From Caprella mutica (Eukaryota > Arthropoda > Malacostraca > Amphipoda > Caprellidae): a DNA stretch of 64,000 nt. Both the position numbers and the translations under genes were made by a program. This document shows, one piece after another, positions 22,095-34,000 of this stretch. Numbering within the stretch: the first letter of the stretch is position 1; the number at the start of each line of letters is the position of its first letter. The notes below the pieces were generated by a model. That model had not been told where the DNA came from and did not search any database. It saw nothing but the letters and a program-made list of their open reading frames with translations. Location: positions 1 to 64,000 of the forward strand of contig CANNZV010001147.1 in assembly GCA_947561585.1 (NCBI GenBank). The letters are read 5' to 3'.

Positions 22095-22640
22095 AATAGT
22101 GGCCTAATATGAAGTCCCTGTGGAAAAACCCTGCTTATCGGTATCATACCTCACACTGGATTATTTACGCTTAAGTATCGCTTTGTGTTTTCGAGGTAAG
22201 ACTTTATCCCTGATGCCATAGGAATTAAGTTTGCTGTATGACACAGAGTGATCAATTGTATCAAAAGCTTCAGAAAGTTTTAAAAATATACGCATTACAA
22301 ACTTCTTTTGGTCAATAGCCATGTAAGCATTGTCTAAAAATTCACATCAGGCAGCACCCCTCTTTTTCCTGAAACCAAACTAAAAATAATTGAGAACAGA
22401 AAACTTTTCTAAATATTTCATCACTACTTCATGTATCAAACGATCAATTATTTAATGAAAAGAGAGTGTGTAATGCAACACTGTTAATATCCCATTCATT
22501 AGAAATAGGTAACACTCGTGCCAACTTTAGAACATCAAGAAAATACTCTCAGAGATTGACAAATGAAATAATTTAGACAACACATGAGATAAAATTTGAT
22601 TCACATTCCTAACTACAAACTTTGGAAACTCATCCAAATA
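22095..22640 (-). pseudogene. LINE reverse transcriptase, N-terminal half (decayed)
   Basis: One long minus-strand frame with two stops reads IDRLIHEVVMKYLEKFSVLN, then FGFRKKRGAA (about 22350-22380, the QFGFRxxRST box), EFLDNAYMAIDQKKFVMRIF, and LSEAFDTIDHSV (about 22245-22276), the motif A with the first catalytic Asp, followed by YSKLNSYGIRDKV. SRVFPQGLHIRPLLF near 22105-22135 corresponds to GVPQGSxLGPLLF. Upstream DVLKLARVLPISNEWD (about 22490-22545) fits the entry of the domain. Together with 21100-21612 this is one broken non-LTR retrotransposon on the minus strand. Endonuclease and ORF1 are not visible. Confidence 0.9.
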
Positions 22641-22725
22641 AAGGAAAAGCTATAAGCTATTCTGTAAAGTGAGAAATTCGATGTATATAACGCTATTTTA
22701 TAGAGCGAAAGCTATAGTGCATTTA

Positions 22726-23686
22726 GCATCCCAGTGTCTATATACATGTAGTGCCTATATACATGTAGTGCCTATATACATGTAGTGCCTATATACATGT
22801 AGTGCCTATATACTTGTAGTGCCTATATACATGTAGTGCCTATATACTTGTAGTGCCTATATACATGTAGTGCCTATATACATGTAGTGCCTATATACAT
22901 GTAGTGCCTATATACATGTAGTGCCTATATACTTGTAGTGCCTATATACATGTAGTGCCTATATACATGTAGTGCCTATATACATGTAGTGCCTATATAC
23001 ATGTAGTGCCTACATACATGTAGTGCCTATATACTTGTAGTGCCTATATACATGTAGTGCCTATATACATGTAGTGCCTATATACATGTAGTGCCTACAT
23101 ACATGTAGTGCCTATATACTTGTAGTGCCTATATACATGTAGTGCCTATATACATGTAGTGCCTATATACATGTAGTGCCTACATACATGTAGTGCCTAT
23201 ATACTTGTAGTGCCTATATACATGTAGTGCCTATATACATGTAGTGCCTATATAAATGTAGTGCCTATATACATGTAGTGCCTATATACATGTAGTGCCT
23301 ATATACATGTAGTGCCTATATACATGTAGTGCCTATATACATGTAGTGCCTATATACATGTAGTGCCTATATACATGTAGTGCCTATATACATGTAGTGC
23401 CTATATACATGTAGTGCCTATATACATGTAGTGCCTATATACATGTAGTGCCTATATACATGTAGTGCCTATATACATGTAGTGCCTATATACATGTAGT
23501 GCCTATATAAATGTAGTGCCTATATACATGTAGTGCCTATATACATGTAGTGCCTATATACATGTAGTGCCTATATACATGTAGTGCCTATATACATGTA
23601 GTGCCTATATACATGTAGTGCCTATATACATGTAGTGCCTATATACATGTAGTGCCTATATACATGTAGTGCCTATATACATGTAG
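22726..23686. repeat. 17-bp minisatellite, about 56 copies
   Basis: The unit is CATGTAGTGCCTATATA, and each unit contains the palindrome TACATGTA. The variants ACTTGTAG and CCTACATA mark a higher-order block of 85 bp (5 units): ACTTG variants fall at 23030, 23115 and 23200. The right half is almost perfectly uniform. Confidence 0.98.
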
Positions 23687-23984
23687 TGGCAATCTAAATG
23701 TAAATTCAAATCTCTCCCACTGGTTCCATAATTTTATTCTTTATCGTCTCTTTTTATTTTATTTGTTCTAGAGGAACATCGAATTGTAACCTTTGATCTT
23801 AATTTACTTTATACTTATAGGACAAAATAACTTGGTAAATAAAACTTAATATAACCCCAAATTTATTTATTTCTACTTCTTTTAGCTGATAAATTAGGGA
23901 TTTAGTGTATAACTTTTTTATGGATTTGTCAATGAAGTCATATTTTCTGAAATTTCCCATTAATAAATAACGGTTCTAGTAATC

Positions 23985-26900
23985 AAGCAATTAATTGAAG
24001 CTAGAAACGAACAAATAAAAAATTAAGCAACTAATTGAAGCTAGAAACAAACAAATAAAAAATTAAGCAATTAATTGAAGCTAAAAACGAACAAATAAAA
24101 AGTTAAGCAATTAATTGAAGCTAGAAACAAACAAATAAAAAATTAAGCAACTAATTGAAGCTAGAAACAAACAAATAAAAAATTAAGCAATTAATTGAAG
24201 CTAGAAACAAACAAATAAAAAATTAAGCAATTAATTGAAGCTAGAAACGAACAAATAAAAAATTAAGCAATTAATTGAAGCTAGAAACAAACAAATAAAA
24301 AATTAAGCAACTAATTGAAGCTAGAAACAAACAAATAAAAAATTAAGCAATTAATTGAAGCTAGAAACAAACAAATAAAAAATTAAGCAATTAATTGAAG
24401 CTAGAAACAAACAAATAAAAAATTAAGCAATTAATTGAAGCTAGAAACAAACAAATAAAAATTAAGCAATTAATTGAAGCTAGAAACAAACAAATAAAAA
24501 ATTAAGCAATTAATTGAAGCTAGAAACAAACAAATAAAAAATTAAGCAATTAATTGAAGCTAGAAACAAACAAATAAAAAATTAAGCAATTAATTGAAGC
24601 TAGAAACAAACAAATAAAAAATTAAGCAATTAATTGAAGCTAGAAACAAACAAATAAAAAATTAAGCAATTAATTGAAGCTAGAAACAAACAAATAAAAA
24701 ATTAAGCAACTAATTGAAGCTAGAAACAAACAAATAAAAAATTAAGCAATTAATTGAAGCTAGGAACAAACAAATATAAAATTAAGCAATTAATTGAAGC
24801 TAGAAACAAACAAATAAAAAGTTAAGCAATTAATTGATGCTAGAAACAAACAAATAAAAAATTAAGCAACTAATTGAAGCTAGAAACAAACAAATAAAAA
24901 ATTAAGCAATTAATTGAAGCTAGGAACAAACAAATATAAAATTAAGCAATTAATTGAAGCTAGAAACAAACAAATAAAAAGTTGAGCAATTAATTGAAGC
25001 TAGAAACAAACAAATAAAAAATTAAGCAATTAATTGAAGCTAGAAACAAACAAATAAAAAATTAAGCAATTAATTGAAGCTAGGAACAAACAAATATAAA
25101 ATTAAGCAACTAATTGAAAATAGAAACAAACAAATAAAAAGTTGAGCAATTAATTGAAGCTAGAAACAAACAAATAAAAAATTAAGCAACTAATTGAAGC
25201 TAGAAACAAACAAATAAAAAGTTGAGCAATTAATTGAAGCTAGAAACAAACAAATAAAAAGTTAAGCAACTAATTGAAGCTAGAAACAAACAAATACAAA
25301 ATTAAGCAATTAATTGAAGCTAGAAACAAACAAATAAAAAGTTTAGCAATTAATTGAAGCTAGAAACAAACAAATAAAAAATTAAGCAATTAATTGAAGC
25401 TAGAAACAAACAAATAAAAAGTTAAGCAATTAATTGAAGCTAGAAACAAACAAATAAAAAGTTAAGCTATTAACTGAAGCTAGAAACAAACAAATAAAAA
25501 GTTAAGCAATTAATTGAAGCTAGAAACATTGAAATAAAAAGTTAAGCTATTAACTGAAGCTAGAAACAAACAAATAAAAGGTTAAGCAATTAATTGAAGC
25601 TAGAAACAAACAAATAAAAAATTAAGCAACTAATTGAAGCTAGAAACAAACAAATAAAAAATTAAGCAATTAATTGAAGCTAAAAACGAACAAGCTAGAA
25701 ACAAACAAATAAAAAATTAAGCAACTAATTGAAGCTAGAAACAAACAAATAAAAAATTAAGCAACTAATTGAAGCTAGAAACAAACAAATAAAAAATTAA
25801 GCAATTAATTGAAGCTAGAAACAAACAAATAAAAAATTAAGCAATTAATTGAAGCTAGAAACAAACAAATAAAAAATCAAGCAATTAATTGAAGCTAGAA
25901 ACAAACAAATAAAAATTAAGCAATTAATTGAAGCTAGAAACAAACAAATAAAAAATTAAGCAATTAATTGAAGCTAGAAACAAACAAATAAAAAATTAAG
26001 CAATTAATTGAAGCTAGAAACAAACAAATAAAAAATTAAGCAATTAATTGAAGCTAGAAACAAACAAATAAAAAATTAAGCAATTAATTGAAGCTAGAAA
26101 CAAACAAATAAAAAATTAAGCAATTAATTGAAGCTAGAAACAAACAAATAAAAAATTAAGCAACTAATTGAAGCTAGAAACAAACAAATAAAAAATTAAG
26201 CAATTAATTGAAGCTAGGAACAAACAAATATAAAATTAAGCAATTAATTGAAGCTAGAAACAAACAAATAAAAAGTTAAGCAATTAATTGATGCTAGAAA
26301 CAAACAAATAAAAAATTAAGCAACTAATTGAAGCTAGAAACAAACAAATAAAAAATTAAGCAATTAATTGAAGCTAGGAACAAACAAATATAAAATTAAG
26401 CAATTAATTGAAGCTAGAAACAAACAAATAAAAAGTTGAGCAATTAATTGAAGCTAGAAACAAACAAATAAAAAATTAAGCAATTAATTGAAGCTAGAAA
26501 CAAACAAATAAAAAATTAAGCAATTAATTGAAGCTAGAAACAAACAAATAAAAAGTTGAGCAATTAATTGAAGCTAGAAACAAACAAATAAAAAATTAAG
26601 CAACTAATTGAAGCTAGAAACAAACAAATAAAAAGTTGAGCAATTAATTGAAGCTAGAAACAAACAAATAAAAAGTTAAGCAACTAATTGAAGCTAGAAA
26701 CAAACAAATAAAAAATTAAGCAATTAATTGAAGCTAGAAACAAACAAATAAAAAGTTAAGCAATTAATTGAAGCTAGAAACAAACAAATAAAAAATTAAG
26801 CAATTAATTGAAGCTAAAAACGAACAAGCTAGAAACAAACAAATAAAAAATTAAGCAACTAATTGAAGCTAGAAACAAACAAATAAAAAATTAAGCAACT

Positions 26901-29635
26901 AATTGAAGCTAGAAACAAACAAATAAAAAATTAAGCAACTAATTGAAGCTAGAAACAAACAAATAAAAAATTAAGCAATTAATTGAAGCTAGAAACAAAC
27001 AAATAAAAAATTAAGCAATTAATTGAAGCTAGAAACAAACAAATAAAAAATTAAGCAATTAATTGAAGCTAGAAACAAACAAATAAAAATTAAGCAATTA
27101 ATTGAAGCTAGAAACAAACAAATAAAAAATTAAGCAATTAATTGAAGCTAGAAACAAACAAATAAAAAATTAAGCAATTAATTGAAGCTAGAAACAAACA
27201 AATAAAAAATTAAGCAATTAATTGAAGCTAGAAACAAACAAATAAAAAATTAAGCAATTAATTGAAGCTAGAAACAAACAAATAAAAAATTAAGCAATTA
27301 ATTGAAGCTAGAAACAAACAAATAAAAAATTAAGCAACTAATTGAAGCTAGAAACAAACAAATAAAAAATTAAGCAATTAATTGAAGCTAGGAACAAACA
27401 AATATAAAATTAAGCAACTAATTGAAGCTAGAAACAAACAAATAAAAAGTTGAGCAATTAATTGAAGCTAGAAACAAACAAATAAAAAATTAAGCAACTA
27501 ATTGAAGCTAGAAACAAACAAATAAAAAGTTGAGCAATTAATTGAAGCTAGAAACAAACAAATAAAAAGTTAAGCAACTAATTGAAGCTAGAAACAAACA
27601 AATAAAAAATTAAGCAATTAATTGAAGCTAGAAACAAACAAATAAAAAGTTAAGCAATTAATTGAAGCTAGAAACAAACAAATAAAAAATTAAGCAATTA
27701 ATTGAAGCTAGAAACAAACAAATAAAAAGTTAAGCAATTAATTGAAGCTAGAAACAAACAAATAAAAAGTTAAGCTATTAACTGAAGCTAGAAACAAACA
27801 AATAAAAAGTTAAGCAATTAATTGAAGCTAGAAACATTGAAATAAAAAGTTAAGCTATTAACTGAAGCTAGAAACAAACAAATAAAAGGTTAAGCAATTA
27901 ATTGAAGCTAGAAACAAACAAATAAAAAATTAAGCAACTAATTGAAGCTAGAAACAAACAAATAAAAAATTAAGCAATTAATTGAAGCTAAAAACGAACA
28001 AGCTAGAAACAAACAAATAAAAAATTAAGCAACTAATTGAAGCTAGAAACAAACAAATAAAAAATTAAGCAACTAATTGAAGCTAGAAACAAACAAATAA
28101 AAAATTAAGCAATTAATTGAAGCTAGAAACAAACAAATAAAAAATTAAGCAATTAATTGAAGCTAGAAACAAACAAATAAAAAATTAAGCAATTAATTGA
28201 AGCTAGAAACAAACAAATAAAAATTAAGCAATTAATTGAAGCTAGAAACAAACAAATAAAAAATTAAGCAATTAATTGAAGCTAGAAACAAACAAATAAA
28301 AAATTAAGCAATTAATTGAAGCTAGAAACAAACAAATAAAAAATTAAGCAATTAATTGAAGCTAGAAACAAACAAATAAAAAATTAAGCAATTAATTGAA
28401 GCTAGAAACAAACAAATAAAAAATTAAGCAATTAATTGAAGCTAGAAACAAACAAATAAAAAATTAAGCAACTAATTGAAGCTAGAAACAAACAAATAAA
28501 AAATTAAGCAATTAATTGAAGCTAGGAACAAACAAATATAAAATTAAGCAATTAATTGAAGCTAGAAACAAACAAATAAAAAGTTAAGCAATTAATTGAT
28601 GCTAGAAACAAACAAATAAAAAATTAAGCAACTAATTGAAGCTAGAAACAAACAAATAAAAAATTAAGCAATTAATTGAAGCTAGGAACAAACAAATATA
28701 AAATTAAGCAATTAATTGAAGCTAGAAACAAACAAATAAAAAGTTAAGCAATTAATTGAAGCTAGAAACAAACAAATAAAAAGTTAAGCTATTAACTGAA
28801 GCTAGAAACAAACAAATAAAAAGTTAAGCAATTAATTGAAGCTAGAAACATTGAAATAAAAAGTTAAGCTATTAACTGAAGCTAGAAACAAACAAATAAA
28901 AGGTTAAGCAATTAATTGAAGCTAGAAACAAACAAATAAAAAATTAAGCAATTAATTGAAGCTAGAAACAAACAAATAAAAAGTTAAGCAATTAATTGAA
29001 GCTAGAAACAAACAAATAAAAAGTTAAGCTATTAACTGAAGCTAGAAACAAACAAATAAAAAGTTAAGCAATTAATTGAAGCTAGAAACATTGAAATAAA
29101 AAGTTAAGCTATTAACTGAAGCTAGAAACAAACAAATAAAAAGTTAAGCAATTAATTGAAGCTAGGAACATTGAAATAAAAAGTTAAGCTATTAACTGAA
29201 GCTAGAAACAAACAAATAAAAAATTAAGCAATTAATTGAAGCTAGAAACAAATAAATAAAAAGTTAAGCAATTAATTGAAGCTAGAAACAAACAAATAAA
29301 AAGTTAAGCTATTAACTGAAGCTAGGAACAAACAAATAGAAAGTTAAGCAATTAATTGAAGCTAGAAACATTGAAATAAAAAGTTAAGCAATTAATTGAA
29401 GCTAGAAACAAATAAATAAAAAATTAAGCAATTAATTGAAGCTAGAAACAAACAAATAAAAAGGTAAGCAATTAATTGAAGCTAGAAACATTGTAATAAA
29501 AAGTTAAGCTATTAACTGAAGCTAGAAATAAACAAATAAAAGGTTAAGCAATTAACTGAAGCTAGAAACAAACAAATAAAAGGTTAAGCAATTAATTGAA
29601 GCTAGAAACAAACGAGTAAACAATCAAGCAAGAAA
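23985..29635. repeat. 40-bp AT-rich minisatellite, about 141 copies, higher-order organised
   Basis: The unit core is TTAAGCAATTAATTGAAGCT followed by AGAAACAAACAAATAAAAAA. Variants: CAACTAATTG, GTTAAG, GTTGAG, AGGAACAAAC with ATATAAAA, TTGATGC and AACATTGAAATA. A truncated junction unit (GCTAAAAACGAACAAGCTAG) recurs at about 25681, 26815 and 27989, giving block lengths of 1134 and 1174 bp. A 39-bp unit follows each junction at a similar distance. No coding capacity. Confidence 0.98.
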
Positions 29636-30137
29636 TATTAACAGAGTATTATAAGTGTACAGTTTAATAAGCTATAATATTATCTTCATTATTCAATTAA
29701 TAACTTTAGCTAAATCTGAGGGAACAGAAGTGTGGATAGTTAAATTACACATTAATGGGAATAATGAACCATCGTTACTTTAATGATCAAACTAGGTAAT
29801 TAATATTATTTACCTCTTTGTAATAAAGGCAAATTATCCCAAATTTATTGGATGTGACTGTGTGAGATTTTGAAGTCTGTCAAAATATACCTTTTAATTG
29901 AGGAAAATAAGATAATTTTTCCCTATTTCGGTAAAAGGTTACGAGAATTATATTAACTTATGTTAAAATAATTTTGATAAATAAATCGATATTTTCAATT
30001 CAAAATTTTACCTGCTCAAAGTTCATGTACATCGGATAATAATGGAATAATACCTAATTAATGGTCATGTTATTTATACATTGTTATATTTAACAAGATG
30101 ATAAATATAATTTACAGAGAACAGTTATTAAAATTTT
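29636..30137. other. AT-rich unique DNA, nothing recognised
   Basis: No gene, RNA or repeat was found between the 40-bp array and the family A element. Confidence 0.55.
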
Positions 30138-30293
30138 AAGGTAGCTCACAAATTATCGGTCTGTTCCACATCTTCGGTCATATAAGAAAAAAACGATATG
30201 ATAACAACCAATTGTGATGAGAAAAAAATAATGTTATATCATTTATCACATGTCCGAAGATGTGGAACTGTCCGATAGTTCGTAACTTACCCT
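30138..30293. mobile_element. MITE family A, 156 bp
   Basis: The arms AAGGTAGCTCACAAATTATC and (right end reversed) AGGGTAAGTTACGAACTATC pair and continue into CGG-CAGTTCCACATCTTCGG on both sides. Arms total about 45 bp. Confidence 0.88.
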
Positions 30294-30789
30294 ATTTCTT
30301 AAGAGAATGCATCACTCTTTCCTTGTCATATTTAACTTTTAATTGACATTAGATAATCACAAAGTAACTCAAATATTCTAACTAATCTCCGTAGACTTTT
30401 TAATGCGACTGTGAAATATCTTCTGAAACTTCACAGCTTCAATTGTTTACAAACTATTGTCTTTGAAATAAATAATTACATTCTAGCTATCAGCGGTTAA
30501 TCTTTTTTTTTTAGCATTTCACAAGTATTGTGTAAATTCCCCGATTTTTAACTTTTCAACTGACAGATAAACATATATCTATTTCTTTAATCTAACCAAC
30601 TTAGATTTATCTCCTTAGATAAAAGCTATGACAAATATCTAGCGAGAGCTCTCTCGTATCTTATCTTGTTTATATCGCTTATCTCGCGTGACAAATGTGA
30701 CCACAGCTAAAAATATACTATTTACAGTTTTTATCTGGAGTCATTGTGAGGGGGAAATTATGTGATTTGAATATATTTAACTATGTACA
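30294..30789. other. unique DNA with GATA-type motifs
   Basis: No gene. TTATCT or AGATAA cores recur between 30560 and 30690, together with a short palindrome CGAGAGCTCTC. Confidence 0.5.
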
Positions 30790-31540
30790 CAGAGTTCGGT
30801 AGAGTGAGTTCGGTAGAGTGAGTTCGGTAGAGTGAGTTTGGTAGAGTGAGTTTGGTTAGTGAGTTCGATGGAGTGAGTTCGGTAGGGTGAGTTCGTTAGA
30901 GTGAGTTCGTTAGAGTGAGTTCGGTAGAGTGAGTTCGTTAGAGTGAGTTTGGTAGAGTGAATTCGTTAGAGTGAGTTCGGTAGGGTGAGTTCGGTAGGGT
31001 GAGTTCGTTAGAGTGAATTGGTTAGAGTGAGTTCGGTAGAGTGAGTTCGTTTGAGTGAGTTCGGTAGAGTGAGTTCGGTAGAGTGAGTTCGTTAGAGTGA
31101 GTTCGGTAGAGTGAATTGGTTAGAGTGAGTTCGGTAGAGTGAGTTCGGTAGAGTGAGTTCGGTAGAGTGAGTTCGGTAGAGTGAGTTCGATGGAGTGAGT
31201 TCGGTAGGGTGAGTTCGTTAGAGTGAGTTCGGTAGAGTGAGTTCGTTAGAGTGAGTTTGGTAGAGTGAATTCGTTAGAGTGAGTTCGGTAGGGTGAGTTC
31301 GGTAGGGTGAGTTCGTCAGAGTGAATTGGTTAGAGTGAGTTCGGTAGAGTGAGTTCGTTTGAGTGAGTTCGGTAGAGTGAGTTCGGTAGAGTGAGTTCGG
31401 TAGAGTGAGTTCGGTAGAGTGAATTGGTTAGAGTGAGTTCGGTAGAGTGAGTTCGGTACAGTGAGTTCGGTACAGTGAGTTCGGTAGAGTGAGTTCGTTA
31501 CAGTGAGTTCGGTAGAGTGAGCTCGGTACAGTGAGTTCGG
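30790..31540. repeat. 14-bp minisatellite, about 54 copies
   Basis: The unit is GTGAGTTCGGTAGA with GTTAGA, GTAGGG, GATGGA, AATTCG and AATTGG variants. The GATGGA variant at 30864 and 31186 (322 bp, 23 units) lies in the same variant order, so a block was duplicated. Confidence 0.98.
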
Positions 31541-33805
31541 TAAATAATATCGTATCCCAATGGTTTATCTGTTTATTTCACAATATTCCTTTTCAGTCTC
31601 ACAGCATTTCTTTGCTCCGTTAAATTTCAATAACTAATTTCATTTGATGTTTGCATTATTTTTCCAGGTGAATAAATGCTGCACGTTCCCATATTGTGTA
31701 TTTGTTTAATATATCAATTACAACAGTAACACTTTCTTTGACTGTATACAGAGTTTGTACACAATGTGAAAATAATAATTAGTTTTCCATGATGGAAAAT
31801 AATAAATGTTTTACAATTGATATTATGACTATTTTTTCTAGATTAACAATCTTATTGTGGCTGAACATAAGAATTATTTTATTCCCCTGACTATCATTGC
31901 TTAAATGTACTGTCAGTTTCTTTAAAGGTACTATCGCAAATTGCGGAAATGTTATGTTTTGATATGTAATATTTATCCCCGTACGAATAACACAGGAACA
32001 TATTATTTTTCCAAGAACCATTTGATTGGATTTTGCCTTAAAATTCGTCTTGTTAGAGGAAATTGTAAAAGGGTCTGGTGATTATGCTTTAAGTTTTCAT
32101 CGATAATCCTTATCCTTATCCTTATCCTTATATCCACAACACTTGTCATCACATTAGTGAGATTGTCTTGAAGTTGGTATGGTAGTTAAGATATTACTTT
32201 GACTTATCCATTAGCAGCTCAGTGTGCCTTCTCTGTGCCTGCTATCGCCTTCATTTAGTGTGTTGAACTAACCTTCCTTGGTGCAATCAAATCTGTGTAC
32301 CTTCCTTTGATGTCATGTCGGTCAGTCGGGTTGACTTAATTGTTTTCGCCTGAGGTTCCTTGCAGGACTGTTAGGATAGTGATAGACAGTAATTTAGGAA
32401 TATTGGGGTGATATCCATCCTTACCCAGGTGGAAAGTAGTGTGCCCTCAAAGAAAGGTAAGGTGACTGAGATTGAGTGGGGGTCTTAAATCCTATTGTAA
32501 CTCTCCCTCTACCTCGACAAAATTAATGAAATTTAATTGATAATATCGTAAAATTACTCTGTAAGTGTTTTTAAATAGAAATACAATTGTATAAAAATTT
32601 ACAAACTTGCTTGTAATTAAATATTCATGACATTGGAGACTTACATAAAAGAACTTTAATTCATTTAATGTTTCCTCAACTAATATCCATTTATAATCTA
32701 TCACTTACAAACAGCATTTCTCAAGATGTTATGTACACATTGAGTCTAGCATTGAGAATGCTGCTGGTGCAAATAGTTCGGCAAAGTTAACCGAGGTATA
32801 ATTGCTCACTGATACTGGGGTCTTAATGGACAAATGCTCTTCTGCAGAACTATATCTGAACTCTCAGAGTTATTAGAAATTTACTCTGCAGCTCTGGAAG
32901 ATTGCGTTTGCACTAACATTTCGCTTAAATGAAATCACCGGGAGTGGGTCATAGAGAGATTTGACCTCTTGATGTGGTCAAATGTAGATCAAATGATTAT
33001 GATTTAGGAAATGTGAATAGAATGATAGGATTTTTTAAAAATGAAACTCTCTAATAATTAATCAGGGGTCAATATTTTGCCCATGAACGTACAAAAGCTA
33101 TAATGTTTAGTGAGGTACACATAAAGTTTTTTTTTGAAAGGTAACATTTGTGAATAGATGTAAAATTCGCTATGATATTAAAAATTAACTGAACTATCTA
33201 AAAATAATTTCAATTCTATACTAACACAATCCATATGAATTTGATATGTAAATACTTTAACTGTATCTTCACAAAAAAATATGAATTCCCCCTATTTTAC
33301 AGAGATTTCATTATACGCACCGCATTCTGACGTCAATGCGTAGCAACACTTCTTCATATTTAACAGATTCAGATAAGAGCCACAGAGCACTGCTATCTAT
33401 ATTATATTAGTTATGTAAGCACAGTGTGGAGAGATAAGACATTTTAGACTGGCGACGTTACATTTGGCACCAGACGTGTTGGCGCCTACTTATTTGTATG
33501 TTACCAACCCATTGCCTTGTGGTCACGCATTCCAATGCCAAGGATTTGAGGGGTGGGGTGGGATTTAAGGAAGGGGTCTCTTCTACGGTTCGTTAGATAC
33601 CAAAACTACCAAAAAATGCTCTATATGACATCCATAAGTTACTTCTTTTTTCAGAAGATATGTCCAAAAGATCATAGGAGATTACGGAAGATAGTACTTC
33701 ATTGCCCATCATATCTGATGTCAGTATTATCATTCAAATCGCAATAATATCTATGATTTATTTGGGCAATTAAATTATATGGATTGATATAAACTTCAAT
33801 ATGCT
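31541..33805. other. unique DNA, largest gene-free stretch outside arrays
   Basis: Minus-strand open frames at 31779-32021 and 32492-32704 are AT-rich and show no recognised motif. CTTATC repeats four times at 32108-32131. Mixed-composition DNA at 32200-32450 and 33430-33560 stands out from the AT-rich background but yields no domain by eye. Confidence 0.5.
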
Positions 33806-33947
33806 GACTGTATGTACTGACTGTATGTACTGACTGTATGTACTGACTGTATGTACTGACTGTATGTACTGACTGTATGTACTGACAGTATGTACTGACT
33901 GTATGTACTGACTGTATGTACTGACTGTATGTACTGACTGTATGTAC
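33806..33947. repeat. 13-bp minisatellite, about 11 copies
   Basis: The unit is TGTATGTACTGAC, nearly invariant. All three minus frames are open, giving short Ser/Tyr/Val/His-rich frames that are artefacts. Confidence 0.98.
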
Positions 33948-34000
33948 TGCTCTGCATCTTCCACCACCTCTGTCCATCAATGCAATCTGTCATTCTTTCA

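Noticed and set aside
23985..29635. Possible CRISPR array because of regular 40-bp repeats
   Set aside because: There are no unique spacers; the whole 40 bp repeats. The context is eukaryotic with LINE and mariner relics.
31779..32704. Two minus-strand frames of 70-80 codons
   Set aside because: Composition is AT-rich and generic, with no motif, splice context or homology recognised.
33470..33500. Possible LTR primer-binding-site-like TGGCACCAGACG and TGGCGCC
   Set aside because: No LTR pair, polypurine tract or gag-pol sequence nearby.
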